DNA from: Subtercola vilae
GTDB taxonomy: Bacteria; Actinomycetota; Actinomycetes; Actinomycetales; Microbacteriaceae
Direction: 5' to 3'
Length of the DNA: 64,000 nucleotides
Assembly: GCF_004923255.1 (NCBI RefSeq)
Contig: NZ_QYRT01000004.1
Location: forward strand, 62,001 to 126,000
Position 1 is the stretch's first letter, and every line of letters begins with the position of its first letter. Made by a program: the position numbers and the translations under genes. The notes beneath the pieces were generated by a model. It saw only the letters and a program-made list of their open reading frames with translations, was not told the DNA's origin and searched no databases. Positions 33,601 to 40,629 of this stretch are shown in pieces.

Positions 33601-34051
33601 AGCTCCTGCCCAGACGTCGGGAACGATCGCCGTGCCGACGTTCGGCGGCGACGCCGACATTCGGGTGAACGGTCAGACCGTCTTCAGCCACGGAGCACCC
33701 GTTGCGGGAACCTCGGCCGTTCAGTCGGCCGCTCTCACGGGCGACTACGTGAACCTGACCGTTGCGGCCGGAACCTACGACATCGCGACCGCTCCGGCAT
33801 CAGACGGCACCGGTGTCACAACCCCTCCGGTAGACCCGAGCACGCCGGGTGACTCGGCTGGTTCAGGTTCGACGATCACTCCTGGCACGGCCGGTAGCTC
33901 GGGGGGTTCGAACAGTTCGACCACGGCGGGAGGCTCGAACCTGGCCAATACCGGGTTCACCCCGTGGCCCTACCTGGCCGGCGCCGTTCTGCTGTTCGGT
34001 GCTGGCGCGGTGCTGGTGGTATCGATGCGGAGGCGTCGCCGCCGTGCCTGA
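30638..34051 (+). CDS. Secreted, sortase-anchored GH78-like (alpha-L-rhamnosidase type) enzyme with inserted lectin-like domain
   Basis: This 1137-residue protein has a signal peptide (cleavage near residue 37), an F5/8-type discoidin domain at about 100-245 (LAQNKPVTANDSL and WATIDLGSVTDISTVVLWPRTD) and a GH78-like six-hairpin catalytic part. The catalytic part includes ILDGAKRDRAVWSGDL near 610-620 and GADWDYYDG later. Residues about 418-585 form a concanavalin-like domain that interrupts the catalytic region. The C-terminus has a Ser/Gly/Thr linker, an LANTG sorting motif, a hydrophobic helix and RRRRR, as in class E sortase substrates. It probably trims rhamnose or similar sugars from plant polymers at the cell wall. 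AAAGGA lies 6 bases before the ATG. Confidence 0.87.
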   Translation: MSIDPSFRPRARRAAVIAVAAATAIGSLALAGGSASAVVRNNATTPGWPVSADWQKYVQSPTSSDVRPVSVVRTSGDVTNAGALLDPSSGQSTTLTATPQTIQSSPVSIDVATQARYLRLDVTKLGLPASNDTGGHYTQLAEVQVFGADGSVDLAQNKPVTANDSLENFGWGSKYLTDGVTDTQSGVARGWTTNIHTDADLGSNSVWATIDLGSVTDISTVVLWPRTDTLSTDGQTASFPVDYTIKTSSTDASDSSFATQKTVTDQADPPAPVMKGAASIVLDYGHDVGGLPIFDVSASEGDPTLQAGYSETLAQIGPEGDGVSPWASGDSKRFDTYHVTGPGRITNPDIQGGERYEQITLTTPGSLTLTGAGIQFTPPRITADTLTGNFESSSDALNKFWYNGVYTAQLNQVPANSIGQHWTTSAEGLDVPGTSAGVGLLTAGSGWTDYTASFSAKIVTTQAGWMVRGHAAQKGGYLMILGSAGNTNVLQEVYQGADGGYQTIATVPLPMTIQLGSWYDITEVVSGSTVTTSINGTEVASFDSSTFGAGRPAFSAGSVGFRQFSGEEGMFKNLTVTGPGGDLYSNTLTDSSAVADFDVPGNNAVPLILDGAKRDRAVWSGDLAVEGPTLYYSSDSADYIRGSLELLGSWAGSNGYMPGSMPPQTPLNTEPPSSTRGGYSANYSMYFVRALADYYQYTGDTAFVQKEWPLVVNELAWNASQMGPNGLFVTDSSTGADWDYYDGSKTGEVTAFNALYYKILTDGATLAAAVGQPAQGQTYSNQAVALKDAINSKLFNSQTGVYNLSSSVTNVVAQDANVLAIDFGIAPADKVQGILDSIKSSLWTPAGTLPFSSGYQETISPFVSGFELNARFGSGNTSDALQLLSNEWGPMIAPGDLYTGTFWENLNTSGTQAAPNTNMAHGWSTMPVSALSKYVLGIQPVSAGYATWLVQPHTGDLAWTKGQAPTPHGPVVVNWSHGTGSDFAMHVEAPAQTSGTIAVPTFGGDADIRVNGQTVFSHGAPVAGTSAVQSAALTGDYVNLTVAAGTYDIATAPASDGTGVTTPPVDPSTPGDSAGSGSTITPGTAGSSGGSNSSTTAGGSNLANTGFTPWPYLAGAVLLFGAGAVLVVSMRRRRRRA

Positions 34052-34339
34052 AGCAGGCTTGGGACTGTGTGTCGAAGGTGGCGACGCCGCCGTGATGCGG
34101 GCAGGCGCCGCGGTGATGCGCAGCCGAGTTCGCCTACTCGATCGCTGGGTTCGAGTCGCCGGGTGAGACCGGCCGCAGCCGTACTCCTATGCAGGTGTCG
34201 ACACAAGCCGGAGCGCTTGCCCCGGGTCGGCCCCTACGCTGTCAGTGCAGCAGCCGACAACTGTGTTCGAGGAAGGCCTCGGTGATGGTTTCCCGTTCCA
34301 GTCGATCGTCGGCGGGGGCCGCGAAAGAGGAGGAGAACG

Positions 34340-34915
34340 ATGTCTACGAATCACCGAACCGTGAACTGTACACCCGAAGACGTATTCGCGGTCATCGCGA
34401 ACGGGTGGTTCTTTCCCAACTGGGTGGTGGGCGCCTCGCGTATGCGTGACGTCGACACGTCGTGGCCGCATGTCGGCTCGCGCTTGCATCACTCGTTCGG
34501 CGTCTGGCCGGTGCTGATCAACGACGAGACCACGTCACTGCAGTGGAACCCACCGCACCGTGCCGTGATGCAGGCCAAGGGGTGGCCGCTCGGTGAGGCG
34601 CGAGTGACGGTCGAGGTGCAGCCGCATCCGAAAGGATGCCGCGTGACCATCATCGAGCGACCGGTGAAGGGTCCCACCACCCTCATTCCGCACACACTGC
34701 TCAATCCGGCGCTGTTCATCCGCAACATCGAGACGCTTCGCCGACTGGCGTTCATGGCGGAAAACCACGCCGGCGGCAACCTGACAGCGCAGCTTCAACC
34801 CACCGGCGCCGACCAAGCGCTGCCCGATCGGCCCTCGAATCGAGGCGCCCTGCGTATCGCGCTGATCGGTGTCGTCGTGGGTATCGTCGTCGGAGCAGCC
34901 AGACGCGCCGCGTGA
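34340..34915 (+). CDS. SRPBCC/polyketide cyclase-like protein with C-terminal membrane helix
   Basis: This 191-residue protein has an N-terminal START-like fold (HRTVNCTPEDVFAVIANGWFFPNWVVGA) of the SRPBCC superfamily, whose members bind lipids or small hydrophobic molecules in a deep pocket. The last part contains a single hydrophobic helix (ALIGVVVGIVVGAA) that would anchor it to the membrane. A strong GAGGAGGAG lies just upstream. It stands alone; the preceding 288 bases hold no other gene or clear signal that I can see. The function is unknown. Confidence 0.8.
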   Translation: MSTNHRTVNCTPEDVFAVIANGWFFPNWVVGASRMRDVDTSWPHVGSRLHHSFGVWPVLINDETTSLQWNPPHRAVMQAKGWPLGEARVTVEVQPHPKGCRVTIIERPVKGPTTLIPHTLLNPALFIRNIETLRRLAFMAENHAGGNLTAQLQPTGADQALPDRPSNRGALRIALIGVVVGIVVGAARRAA

Positions 34916-35059
34916 TTCGAGTGCGTTGGGCAGAGTGCTGTGACGTACTTCGATGCCGAATAGATGGCCACCAAAATGCCGACGACTGATGCCCGCAAGG
35001 CCGGGGGCGCAGAGCCGTGGAGGGTTGCGGACGAACCCGGTTGCGTCTTGTCTTAGTGC

Positions 35060-35434
35060 ATGGACTTTCAGAACGTGGTCGAAATTTGCGGGAGCCTCCT
35101 CGACGGTGCCGGCGTACTCATAATCCTCGGTGGCGCTGCGATATCCACAGCGCTCGTCATCGCGCGAATCATCCAGCAGAAGGGCCCTGTGTACCGGGCC
35201 TACCGCCAGTATCTGGGCCGGTCCATCCTTCTCGGCCTCGAATTTCTGGTCGCGGCCGACATTATCCGCACGGTCGCGGTGACACCCACACTCGACAGCG
35301 TGGCGGTGCTCGCAGCGATCATCCTGATCCGCACCTTCCTCAGCTTCTCGTTGGAGCTCGAAATAACCGGGCGTTGGCCGTGGCAGACCCAGAAGACGCC
35401 GTCTGCTGAAACAGACCCCACCCTGGGCACGTGA
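35060..35434 (+). CDS. DUF1622 family membrane protein
   Basis: This 124-residue protein has three predicted helices and the DUF1622 core (RQYLGRSILLGLEFLVAADIIRTVAV, then ILIRTFLSFSLELEITGRWPW). The family is widespread and uncharacterised. It is convergent with the NnaR-like gene, whose stop is 48 bases away; a short GGGTG/CACCC hairpin at 35447-35460 may terminate it, but I do not rely on that. Confidence 0.85.
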   Translation: MDFQNVVEICGSLLDGAGVLIILGGAAISTALVIARIIQQKGPVYRAYRQYLGRSILLGLEFLVAADIIRTVAVTPTLDSVAVLAAIILIRTFLSFSLELEITGRWPWQTQKTPSAETDPTLGT

Positions 35435-35482
35435 ATTCCCGGTGAAGGGTGGCTGCACCCCCGGTGACGTCAGCTGCGGGGG

Positions 35483-36634
35483 TCAGAGCAACTGAGTCGA
35501 TATGCGGTAGCCGCGCTTGACTACGGTTGAGATTGCGTGCGGGTGTGGCAGGTTTTGGCGCAGTCGGCTGATTGCCACGTCGACGCCGTGATCATCGAGT
35601 GTTTCGGCAACAGAACCGGCGAGTTCAAGGCGAGACACCGTTGCCCCTCGCGCGTCGAGAAGACTGCGCAGAAGCGCAAGCGAGACCGGGCTGAGTGTCG
35701 CCTTCACATTGTTCACGATCACGGTTCGGCCCCGGAGTTCGATCTCACCGTGTTCGAATGCGAGCCGTCTGATCTGGGTCTCCACGAGATGTTCGCAGAG
35801 CAGCCTGATGAGGGCACCCATCCTGAACCTATCGGGCACGATGGGCAAGATACCAGCCTGAACGAGCGGTGCCGCGGTGACAGGGCCAACTGCGGCCGCG
35901 ACGACGTTCTCGCGGAATGCCGCCTGCAGAGCGTCGAGCTTTCCCGCGGCTTCCGCCGTGGTGAAGAGCGATTCGACCGCTGGTGCGCTGGTGAATGTGA
36001 CGGCATCGATCGATGACTGGCAAATCGAGTCGACGAGGCGAAGCACCCGGGCCGAGTCTTCGTGTTGTGTCCACCGGTATGGGGCGGCGGTCAGTACGGT
36101 GGCGCCGGCCGCGGTGAGGCGCGCCAGTTGTACCGGGTCGGTGAACCCGTGCAGTTGCACGGCGACGGTTTGGCCCATCACGGGGCTTCGCAGAACGAGA
36201 TCCACCAGCGATGTTGTGGTCTCTCGCTCGCTCATGCCGTCGTCGTCGAGGCCTGCTGCGCGGATCGCGCCACGCGCTTTGGGGCCGCGCACGAGGATGC
36301 GGGTGTTCTCCAACTGTGCCGCCAGCTGGTCGCCGAGACCGGCCGCGTCAGCCGACTCGAACCAGCGCCTGACTCCGTATGACGTGGTCGCCAGTAGAAC
36401 GTCGGGCTTGGCTTCGATGATCGCCCGGGTCTCTGCATCGAGAGCGCTGTCGTCGGTCACCCCGGTCATCCGGATGGTGGGCGCGTGTGTCACATCTGCT
36501 CCGCGCCGTTCGAACGCGGCAATGAGGTCTTCCGATCGCCGGTCAGAGGTGATGCCGATACGGAACCCCTCCAGTTGGTCGCTTCGAAAACCCGGAAGGA
36601 CAGCAGCATCGAGCGGAGGCAGACTGTCAGTCAT
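35483..36634 (-). CDS. nnaR: NnaR-like regulator: uroporphyrinogen-III synthase domain plus winged helix
   Basis: This 383-residue protein has a HemD-like bilobed domain at about 20-270 (FRIGITSDRRSEDLIAAFERRGADV, then GPVTAAPLVQAGILPIVP) and a C-terminal OmpR-type winged helix (ELRGRTVIVNNVKATLSPVSLALLRSLLDARGATVSR) ending in VDVAISRLRQNL. This architecture is that of NnaR, a nitrate/nitrite regulator in Streptomyces that acts with GlnR, and of Rv0260c near narK3 in Mycobacterium. It is the third gene of the nirB-cobA operon, which supports a regulator role rather than heme synthesis, though residual HemD activity cannot be excluded. Confidence 0.85.
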   Translation of the reverse strand: MTDSLPPLDAAVLPGFRSDQLEGFRIGITSDRRSEDLIAAFERRGADVTHAPTIRMTGVTDDSALDAETRAIIEAKPDVLLATTSYGVRRWFESADAAGLGDQLAAQLENTRILVRGPKARGAIRAAGLDDDGMSERETTTSLVDLVLRSPVMGQTVAVQLHGFTDPVQLARLTAAGATVLTAAPYRWTQHEDSARVLRLVDSICQSSIDAVTFTSAPAVESLFTTAEAAGKLDALQAAFRENVVAAAVGPVTAAPLVQAGILPIVPDRFRMGALIRLLCEHLVETQIRRLAFEHGEIELRGRTVIVNNVKATLSPVSLALLRSLLDARGATVSRLELAGSVAETLDDHGVDVAISRLRQNLPHPHAISTVVKRGYRISTQLL

Positions 36635-36654
36635 TGAACATCACTCCTCTTCTG

Positions 36655-37749
36655 TCATGGCGCTGGCAGCGAATTTACGATCAGGTCGACGGCCCCCTGG
36701 TTCGGCGTCTCCCCTGAGGCTAACCGAACGACTTCGCCGATGATGATGACGGCCGGCGAGCGGAGGCTGATTGCTGCGAGGTGCGAGGTGATTTCGCCGA
36801 CTGTGCTGAAGGTCGTGCGCTGATGAATGCTGTACCCGCGTTCAACGATCGCAAGTGGCATGCTGGAACGCATCCCATGGGTCTGGAGCCCAGCAACGGT
36901 TTGCACCAGCGTGCCCACGCCCATCAGCAGCACGATGGTACTGCCAAGCCCGCTCAGGTGTGTCAGTTCATCCGGGCTGAGTGGTGCGTGACCCGAAATG
37001 ACGGTGAACGCCCGGCTCACGTTGCGATGGGTCACAGGGATGCCTGCCGCCGCCGGTACGGAGATCGCGCTGGTGACGCCGGGTACGACAGTGACAGGGA
37101 TCTGATTGTCGCGACAGGCCTGCACCTCTTCGCCACCGCGGCCGAAGACGAACGGGTCTCCGCCCTTCAGACGGACGACGGCCAAACCCCTCAACGCCCT
37201 TTCGACGATAATCGCCTCGATCTCCTGTTGCGGCACCGCGTGGTGGCCGGGCGCCTTACCCACGTCGATGAGCTCGGCGGCCGGCGCCCACGCCGCGAGG
37301 ATTTCGGTGGGCGCGAGCCTGTCATAGAGAACAACGTCAGCCTCGAGAAGAGCTTGTCGCCCGGCTACCGTGATCAGGTCGAGCTCACCGGGGCCTCCGC
37401 CGACCAGCGTCACGGAGCCACGCGGCAGGTGCGCGGCGGGGTGTTCGGTCGTCATTGAGACTCTGAGCCTGCGAGCGGCTGACAGAAGATCGATGCGCTG
37501 CGATTCGCGACCCTCGACCCACACGATCAGGTGCGGCATTGCCGACCGCCCAGCAGCCTCATCGCCGGGAAGTCCGCCTGGAATGGTGCCGATGCCGGCC
37601 GCCGAAGCCAGCGATACTCGGGCTCTTCCCGCTGACAACACGGTGACTTCTGCCCCGGCCGCCTGATAGCGTGCCCTTACTCGCCGGGTGGCTGATTCCG
37701 CGCCGACGATGATGACACGGCTGCCTTCGAGGTCGAGGGAGACATTCAT
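36655..37749 (-). CDS. cobA: Uroporphyrinogen-III C-methyltransferase with degenerate N-terminal Rossmann module
   Basis: This 364-residue enzyme has a full methyltransferase domain from about residue 112: VTLVGGGPGELDLITVAGRQAL, VLYDRLAP, VRLKGGDPFVFGRGGEE and PVTHRNVSRAFTVISGHAP. It methylates uroporphyrinogen III to precorrin-2, the first step to siroheme. Residues 1-108 resemble the NAD-binding part of CysG/Met8 but are short, lack the catalytic TDD-like Asp stretch and lack the dimerisation domain, so dehydrogenase activity is doubtful. It overlaps nirB by 4 bases and feeds siroheme to that enzyme. Confidence 0.88.
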   Translation of the reverse strand: MNVSLDLEGSRVIIVGAESATRRVRARYQAAGAEVTVLSAGRARVSLASAAGIGTIPGGLPGDEAAGRSAMPHLIVWVEGRESQRIDLLSAARRLRVSMTTEHPAAHLPRGSVTLVGGGPGELDLITVAGRQALLEADVVLYDRLAPTEILAAWAPAAELIDVGKAPGHHAVPQQEIEAIIVERALRGLAVVRLKGGDPFVFGRGGEEVQACRDNQIPVTVVPGVTSAISVPAAAGIPVTHRNVSRAFTVISGHAPLSPDELTHLSGLGSTIVLLMGVGTLVQTVAGLQTHGMRSSMPLAIVERGYSIHQRTTFSTVGEITSHLAAISLRSPAVIIIGEVVRLASGETPNQGAVDLIVNSLPAP

Positions 37750-40364
37750 GGCCGCGACGACCTCACTGGGATGGACGGGCCCGAGAGCATCACGGTGCCC
37801 GCGGCCTTCTCGGAAGGAAACGCCGGCCTGTTCTGGCCGCGCTCTGAGACCTTCACGATGGAGGGGTCGGGCGTGTTCGGTGCGTTGACGAACGAGTGAA
37901 AACGACGCAACCGTTCAGGGTCTTTGAGCGTCGCCGCCCATTCGTCTTCGTAGTTCTCGACGTGCAGTGCCATAGCCGCCTCGAGATCTGCCGCGATACC
38001 GAGGGAGTCTTCGCAGACGACCTCGCGCACGTGATCGAGCCCACCGGGCAGCTCTTCCTGCCAGCGTGCGGTGCGTTGCAGGCGCTCGGCGGTTCGAATG
38101 TAATACATCACGTAGCGATCGATGTACGAGATGAGGGTCTCATCATCAAGATCCTGCGCGAGGAGCTGGGCATGCGCGGGCTGGTATCCGCCGTTGCCGC
38201 CGACGTAGAGATTCCAGCCGTTCTCGCTGGCGATGATGCCGATGTCTTTGCCTCGGGCCTCAGCGCATTCCCGCGCGCAGCCCGACACTCCGAGTTTGAA
38301 CTTGTGAGGTGAACGAAGTCCCCGGTAGCGCAATTCGAGGCGCACAGCCATGGCGACGGCGTCCTGAACTCCGTAACGGCACCAGGTGGAGCCGACGCAC
38401 GATTTGACGGTTCGAAGTGACTTGCCGTACGCCTGTCCAGACTCGAATCCGGCGTCGACCAGCAGCTTCCAAATCTCGGGCAACTGTTCAAGCCGCGCAC
38501 CGAACATGTCGATGCGCTGGCCGCCGGTGATCTTCGTGTACAGGTCGTAGTGCGCGGCGACATCGGCGATGACCTTCAGTTTCGCGGGGGTGATCTCGCC
38601 GCCGGGAATGCGGGGTACAACCGAGTACGTACCGTCTTTCTGCATGTTCGCGAGAGCTCGGTCGTTTGTGTCCTGCATATGTCCGGCACCATTGTCGAGA
38701 ATGTAGGCGGATGTCTGTGTGGCCACGACCGAGGCGATGACCGGTTTGCAAACGTCGCAGCCGAGCCCTGCACCGAACCGTGTCATCACGTCTTCAACCG
38801 AACGTAGACCCAGGATCCGCACTGATTCGAAAAGTTCACTTCGGCTGAGACTGACGTGCTCACACAGAGCGGTCGACACCTCGAGACCGGCCGCGAGAAG
38901 CTCGGTTTCGAGGATCTTCTTCACCAACGGCACGCACGACCCGCACTGGGTTCCGGCGCGAGTGCACGTTTTGAGTTCGCCGAGGTCGGTGCAACCGAGC
39001 CCAGGGCCGCCGGGCCCGTGGATGGCCGACCGCACGGCACCGACGGAGACGTTGTTGCACGAGCAAAGTTGAACATCATCGGGGAGGTCTGCCCCGGCCG
39101 GCACCTCACCTCCTGCCGAGGAAAGGTATGCACCCGGTTCGGCCGGCAGTTCGCGCCCGAGGAGGGGGCGCAGGCTGGCGTACGGGGCCGCGTCGCCAAC
39201 GAAGATGCCTCCGAGCAGCGTTTTCGCGTCGTCGCTGACGACAATCTTCTGGTAGAGGCCGCGAGCGGGATCTGCGTAGACGATCTCGAGCGAGTGCTCG
39301 GTCGCCGCGAACGCATCGCCAAAGCTCGCGACCTCTACGCCGGAGAGCTTGAGTTTCGTGGCATCGTCGACACCGGGAAACAGGGCTTGGCCGCCCCAGA
39401 TTCGATCTGCGACGACCTCGGCCATGGCGTTGGCTGGCGCGACCAGTCCCACGCACGCACCGTTGATGTTCGCAACTTCGCCGATGGCCCAGACATGCGC
39501 TGCAGAGCTCTCGCAAGCGGCGGAAATGACAACTCCCCCGCGTTCGCCGGTCGAGATGCCGGCATTTCGGGCCAGCTCGTCACGGGGAGTGATACCAATG
39601 GAGAAGATGACGATGTCAGCGTCGAGACGCCGGCCGTCGGTCAACTCAACGCCGACCACTTCACCGTGGCTGTCGAGCAGAATCTCGGAGGGCCTGACGG
39701 CGAGGTTCAGGCTGATTCCCTGGTTCTGGATGATGCGTCCCAAAGCTTGCCCTGCGCCCTCGTCGAGCTGGGATGACATCAACCAGCGGCCCGAGTGCAC
39801 CAACGAGGCGCTGGCACCGAGGCGATTCAGTCCTCCTGCTGCCTCAAGACCCAGCAGACCACCGCCGACCACGACCACATTGACCGCGCGTGCATGCCGT
39901 GCTGTGAGGGTTTCGGCCTCAGCGACGAGGTCGTCGACATCGTCGACGGTGCGATAGACACGGCCAGCGAGAGCGTTCGCGATGGCCGGCACTGTTGCAA
40001 ATGACCCCGTGGCGAGCACAAGTTCGTCGTAACCGACGAGTTCACCCGATTCGAGGGTCACGGTCTGCGCCGCAGGATCGACCTGCACAACGGCGGTGCC
40101 CGGTCGGTGCTCAACTTCACTCTGCAACCACAGGTCTTCAGACCCCAGGGCCAGATCGATCCGGCCACTCAGTCGTTTCGACAGCGCGACCCTGTCATAG
40201 GCGCGGTGCTGTTCATCGCCGAAGACCGTGATGCGAATAGGGGGGCCGCCCGCGACGAACCGGGAGGCAAGCGACTCGGTAAACCGGTGTGCAGCCGGGC
40301 CGGCACCCACGACCACTATGTGCCGAGCTGTGATGGGCGCACCGGCCTGATCGGATTCCTGCAT
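37746..40364 (-). CDS. nirB: Assimilatory NADH-dependent nitrite reductase, large subunit
   Basis: This 872-residue protein reduces nitrite to ammonium with six electrons. Its order is: FAD/NAD domain (GAGPAAHR near 20-27, later VVVGGGLLGLEAAGG); BFD-type [2Fe-2S] domain with CSC near 431-433 and CTRAGTQCGSC; nitrite/sulfite reductase ferredoxin-like half; and siroheme/4Fe-4S ligands in CVGSTWC (near 653-659) and CARECAE (near 692-697). All key cysteines are present. AGGGAGG lies 7 bases before the ATG. It heads the leftward nirB-cobA-nnaR operon. Its small-subunit partner NirD is encoded divergently as a fusion to SirB. Confidence 0.95.
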   Translation of the reverse strand: MQESDQAGAPITARHIVVVGAGPAAHRFTESLASRFVAGGPPIRITVFGDEQHRAYDRVALSKRLSGRIDLALGSEDLWLQSEVEHRPGTAVVQVDPAAQTVTLESGELVGYDELVLATGSFATVPAIANALAGRVYRTVDDVDDLVAEAETLTARHARAVNVVVVGGGLLGLEAAGGLNRLGASASLVHSGRWLMSSQLDEGAGQALGRIIQNQGISLNLAVRPSEILLDSHGEVVGVELTDGRRLDADIVIFSIGITPRDELARNAGISTGERGGVVISAACESSAAHVWAIGEVANINGACVGLVAPANAMAEVVADRIWGGQALFPGVDDATKLKLSGVEVASFGDAFAATEHSLEIVYADPARGLYQKIVVSDDAKTLLGGIFVGDAAPYASLRPLLGRELPAEPGAYLSSAGGEVPAGADLPDDVQLCSCNNVSVGAVRSAIHGPGGPGLGCTDLGELKTCTRAGTQCGSCVPLVKKILETELLAAGLEVSTALCEHVSLSRSELFESVRILGLRSVEDVMTRFGAGLGCDVCKPVIASVVATQTSAYILDNGAGHMQDTNDRALANMQKDGTYSVVPRIPGGEITPAKLKVIADVAAHYDLYTKITGGQRIDMFGARLEQLPEIWKLLVDAGFESGQAYGKSLRTVKSCVGSTWCRYGVQDAVAMAVRLELRYRGLRSPHKFKLGVSGCARECAEARGKDIGIIASENGWNLYVGGNGGYQPAHAQLLAQDLDDETLISYIDRYVMYYIRTAERLQRTARWQEELPGGLDHVREVVCEDSLGIAADLEAAMALHVENYEDEWAATLKDPERLRRFHSFVNAPNTPDPSIVKVSERGQNRPAFPSEKAAGTVMLSGPSIPVRSSRP

Positions 40365-40407
40365 GCAAATGCCTCCCTTGTGTCTAGGCTCACGCTACAA
40401 ATCGGTG

Positions 40408-40434
40408 GTTTCAGCCCTGTTGCGGCTTCGTAAC
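40408..40434 (-). promoter_or_regulatory. GlnR box upstream of nirB
   Basis: Read on the minus strand, GTTAC, GCAAC and GAAAC occur in this order with 6-base spacers between them, giving exact 11-bp phasing. That matches the GlnR box (gTnAC-n6-GaAAC repeated) of actinobacteria. It lies 44-70 bases upstream of the nirB start, where an activator site is expected for nitrogen-limited induction. Confidence 0.65.
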
Positions 40435-40502
40435 GTCTTGTGACGTAAGCCTCTCGACGCGTCGAAGCCGTTGCGAGGTGTTTGTTACGCGGCGGACTTC
40501 AC

Positions 40503-40510
40503 TGACGTCA
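40503..40510. promoter_or_regulatory. TGACGTCA palindrome in the nirB-nirD divergent region
   Basis: This perfect 8-mer has a related copy at 40433-40446, where ACGTC and GACGT flank TTGT (reading AACGTC-TTGT-GACGT). The shared GACGT element may be the site of a second regulator, with the NnaR-like protein the natural candidate. This is inference; the NnaR motif is not something I can confirm here. Confidence 0.35.
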
Positions 40511-40574
40511 CCTCTGGAAACCTGGGCTGTCTAGCCTGAGGTTCACCCGGGCCAGAAACAGTGCCGGGCAGAGC

Positions 40575-40596
40575 TGCGCACTCACCTGAGTGCGCA
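40575..40596 (+). promoter_or_regulatory. Perfect hairpin or palindrome in the nirD-sirB leader
   Basis: TGCGCACTCA (40575-40584) and TGAGTGCGCA (40587-40596) form a perfect 10-bp inverted repeat with a 2-base centre, 33 bases before the GTG start. As RNA it would make a very stable stem with a CACCTG-like loop; as DNA it is an operator-sized palindrome. There is no U-tract, so it is not a simple terminator. Confidence 0.5.
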
Positions 40597-40629
40597 CGTC
40601 TACACCGAGATCAGTAGAGAGGAGCAACA

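Noticed and set aside
34052-34339. Possible small gene or regulatory RNA between the GH78-like and SRPBCC genes
   Set aside because: I see only a GGCGTCGCC/GGCGACGCC inverted pair that is probably chance, and no frame with a ribosome-binding site other than the SRPBCC gene.
35447-35460. GGGTG-GCTG-CACCC hairpin as a terminator for the DUF1622 gene
   Set aside because: Only 5 bp of stem and no U-tract, so it is too weak to call.
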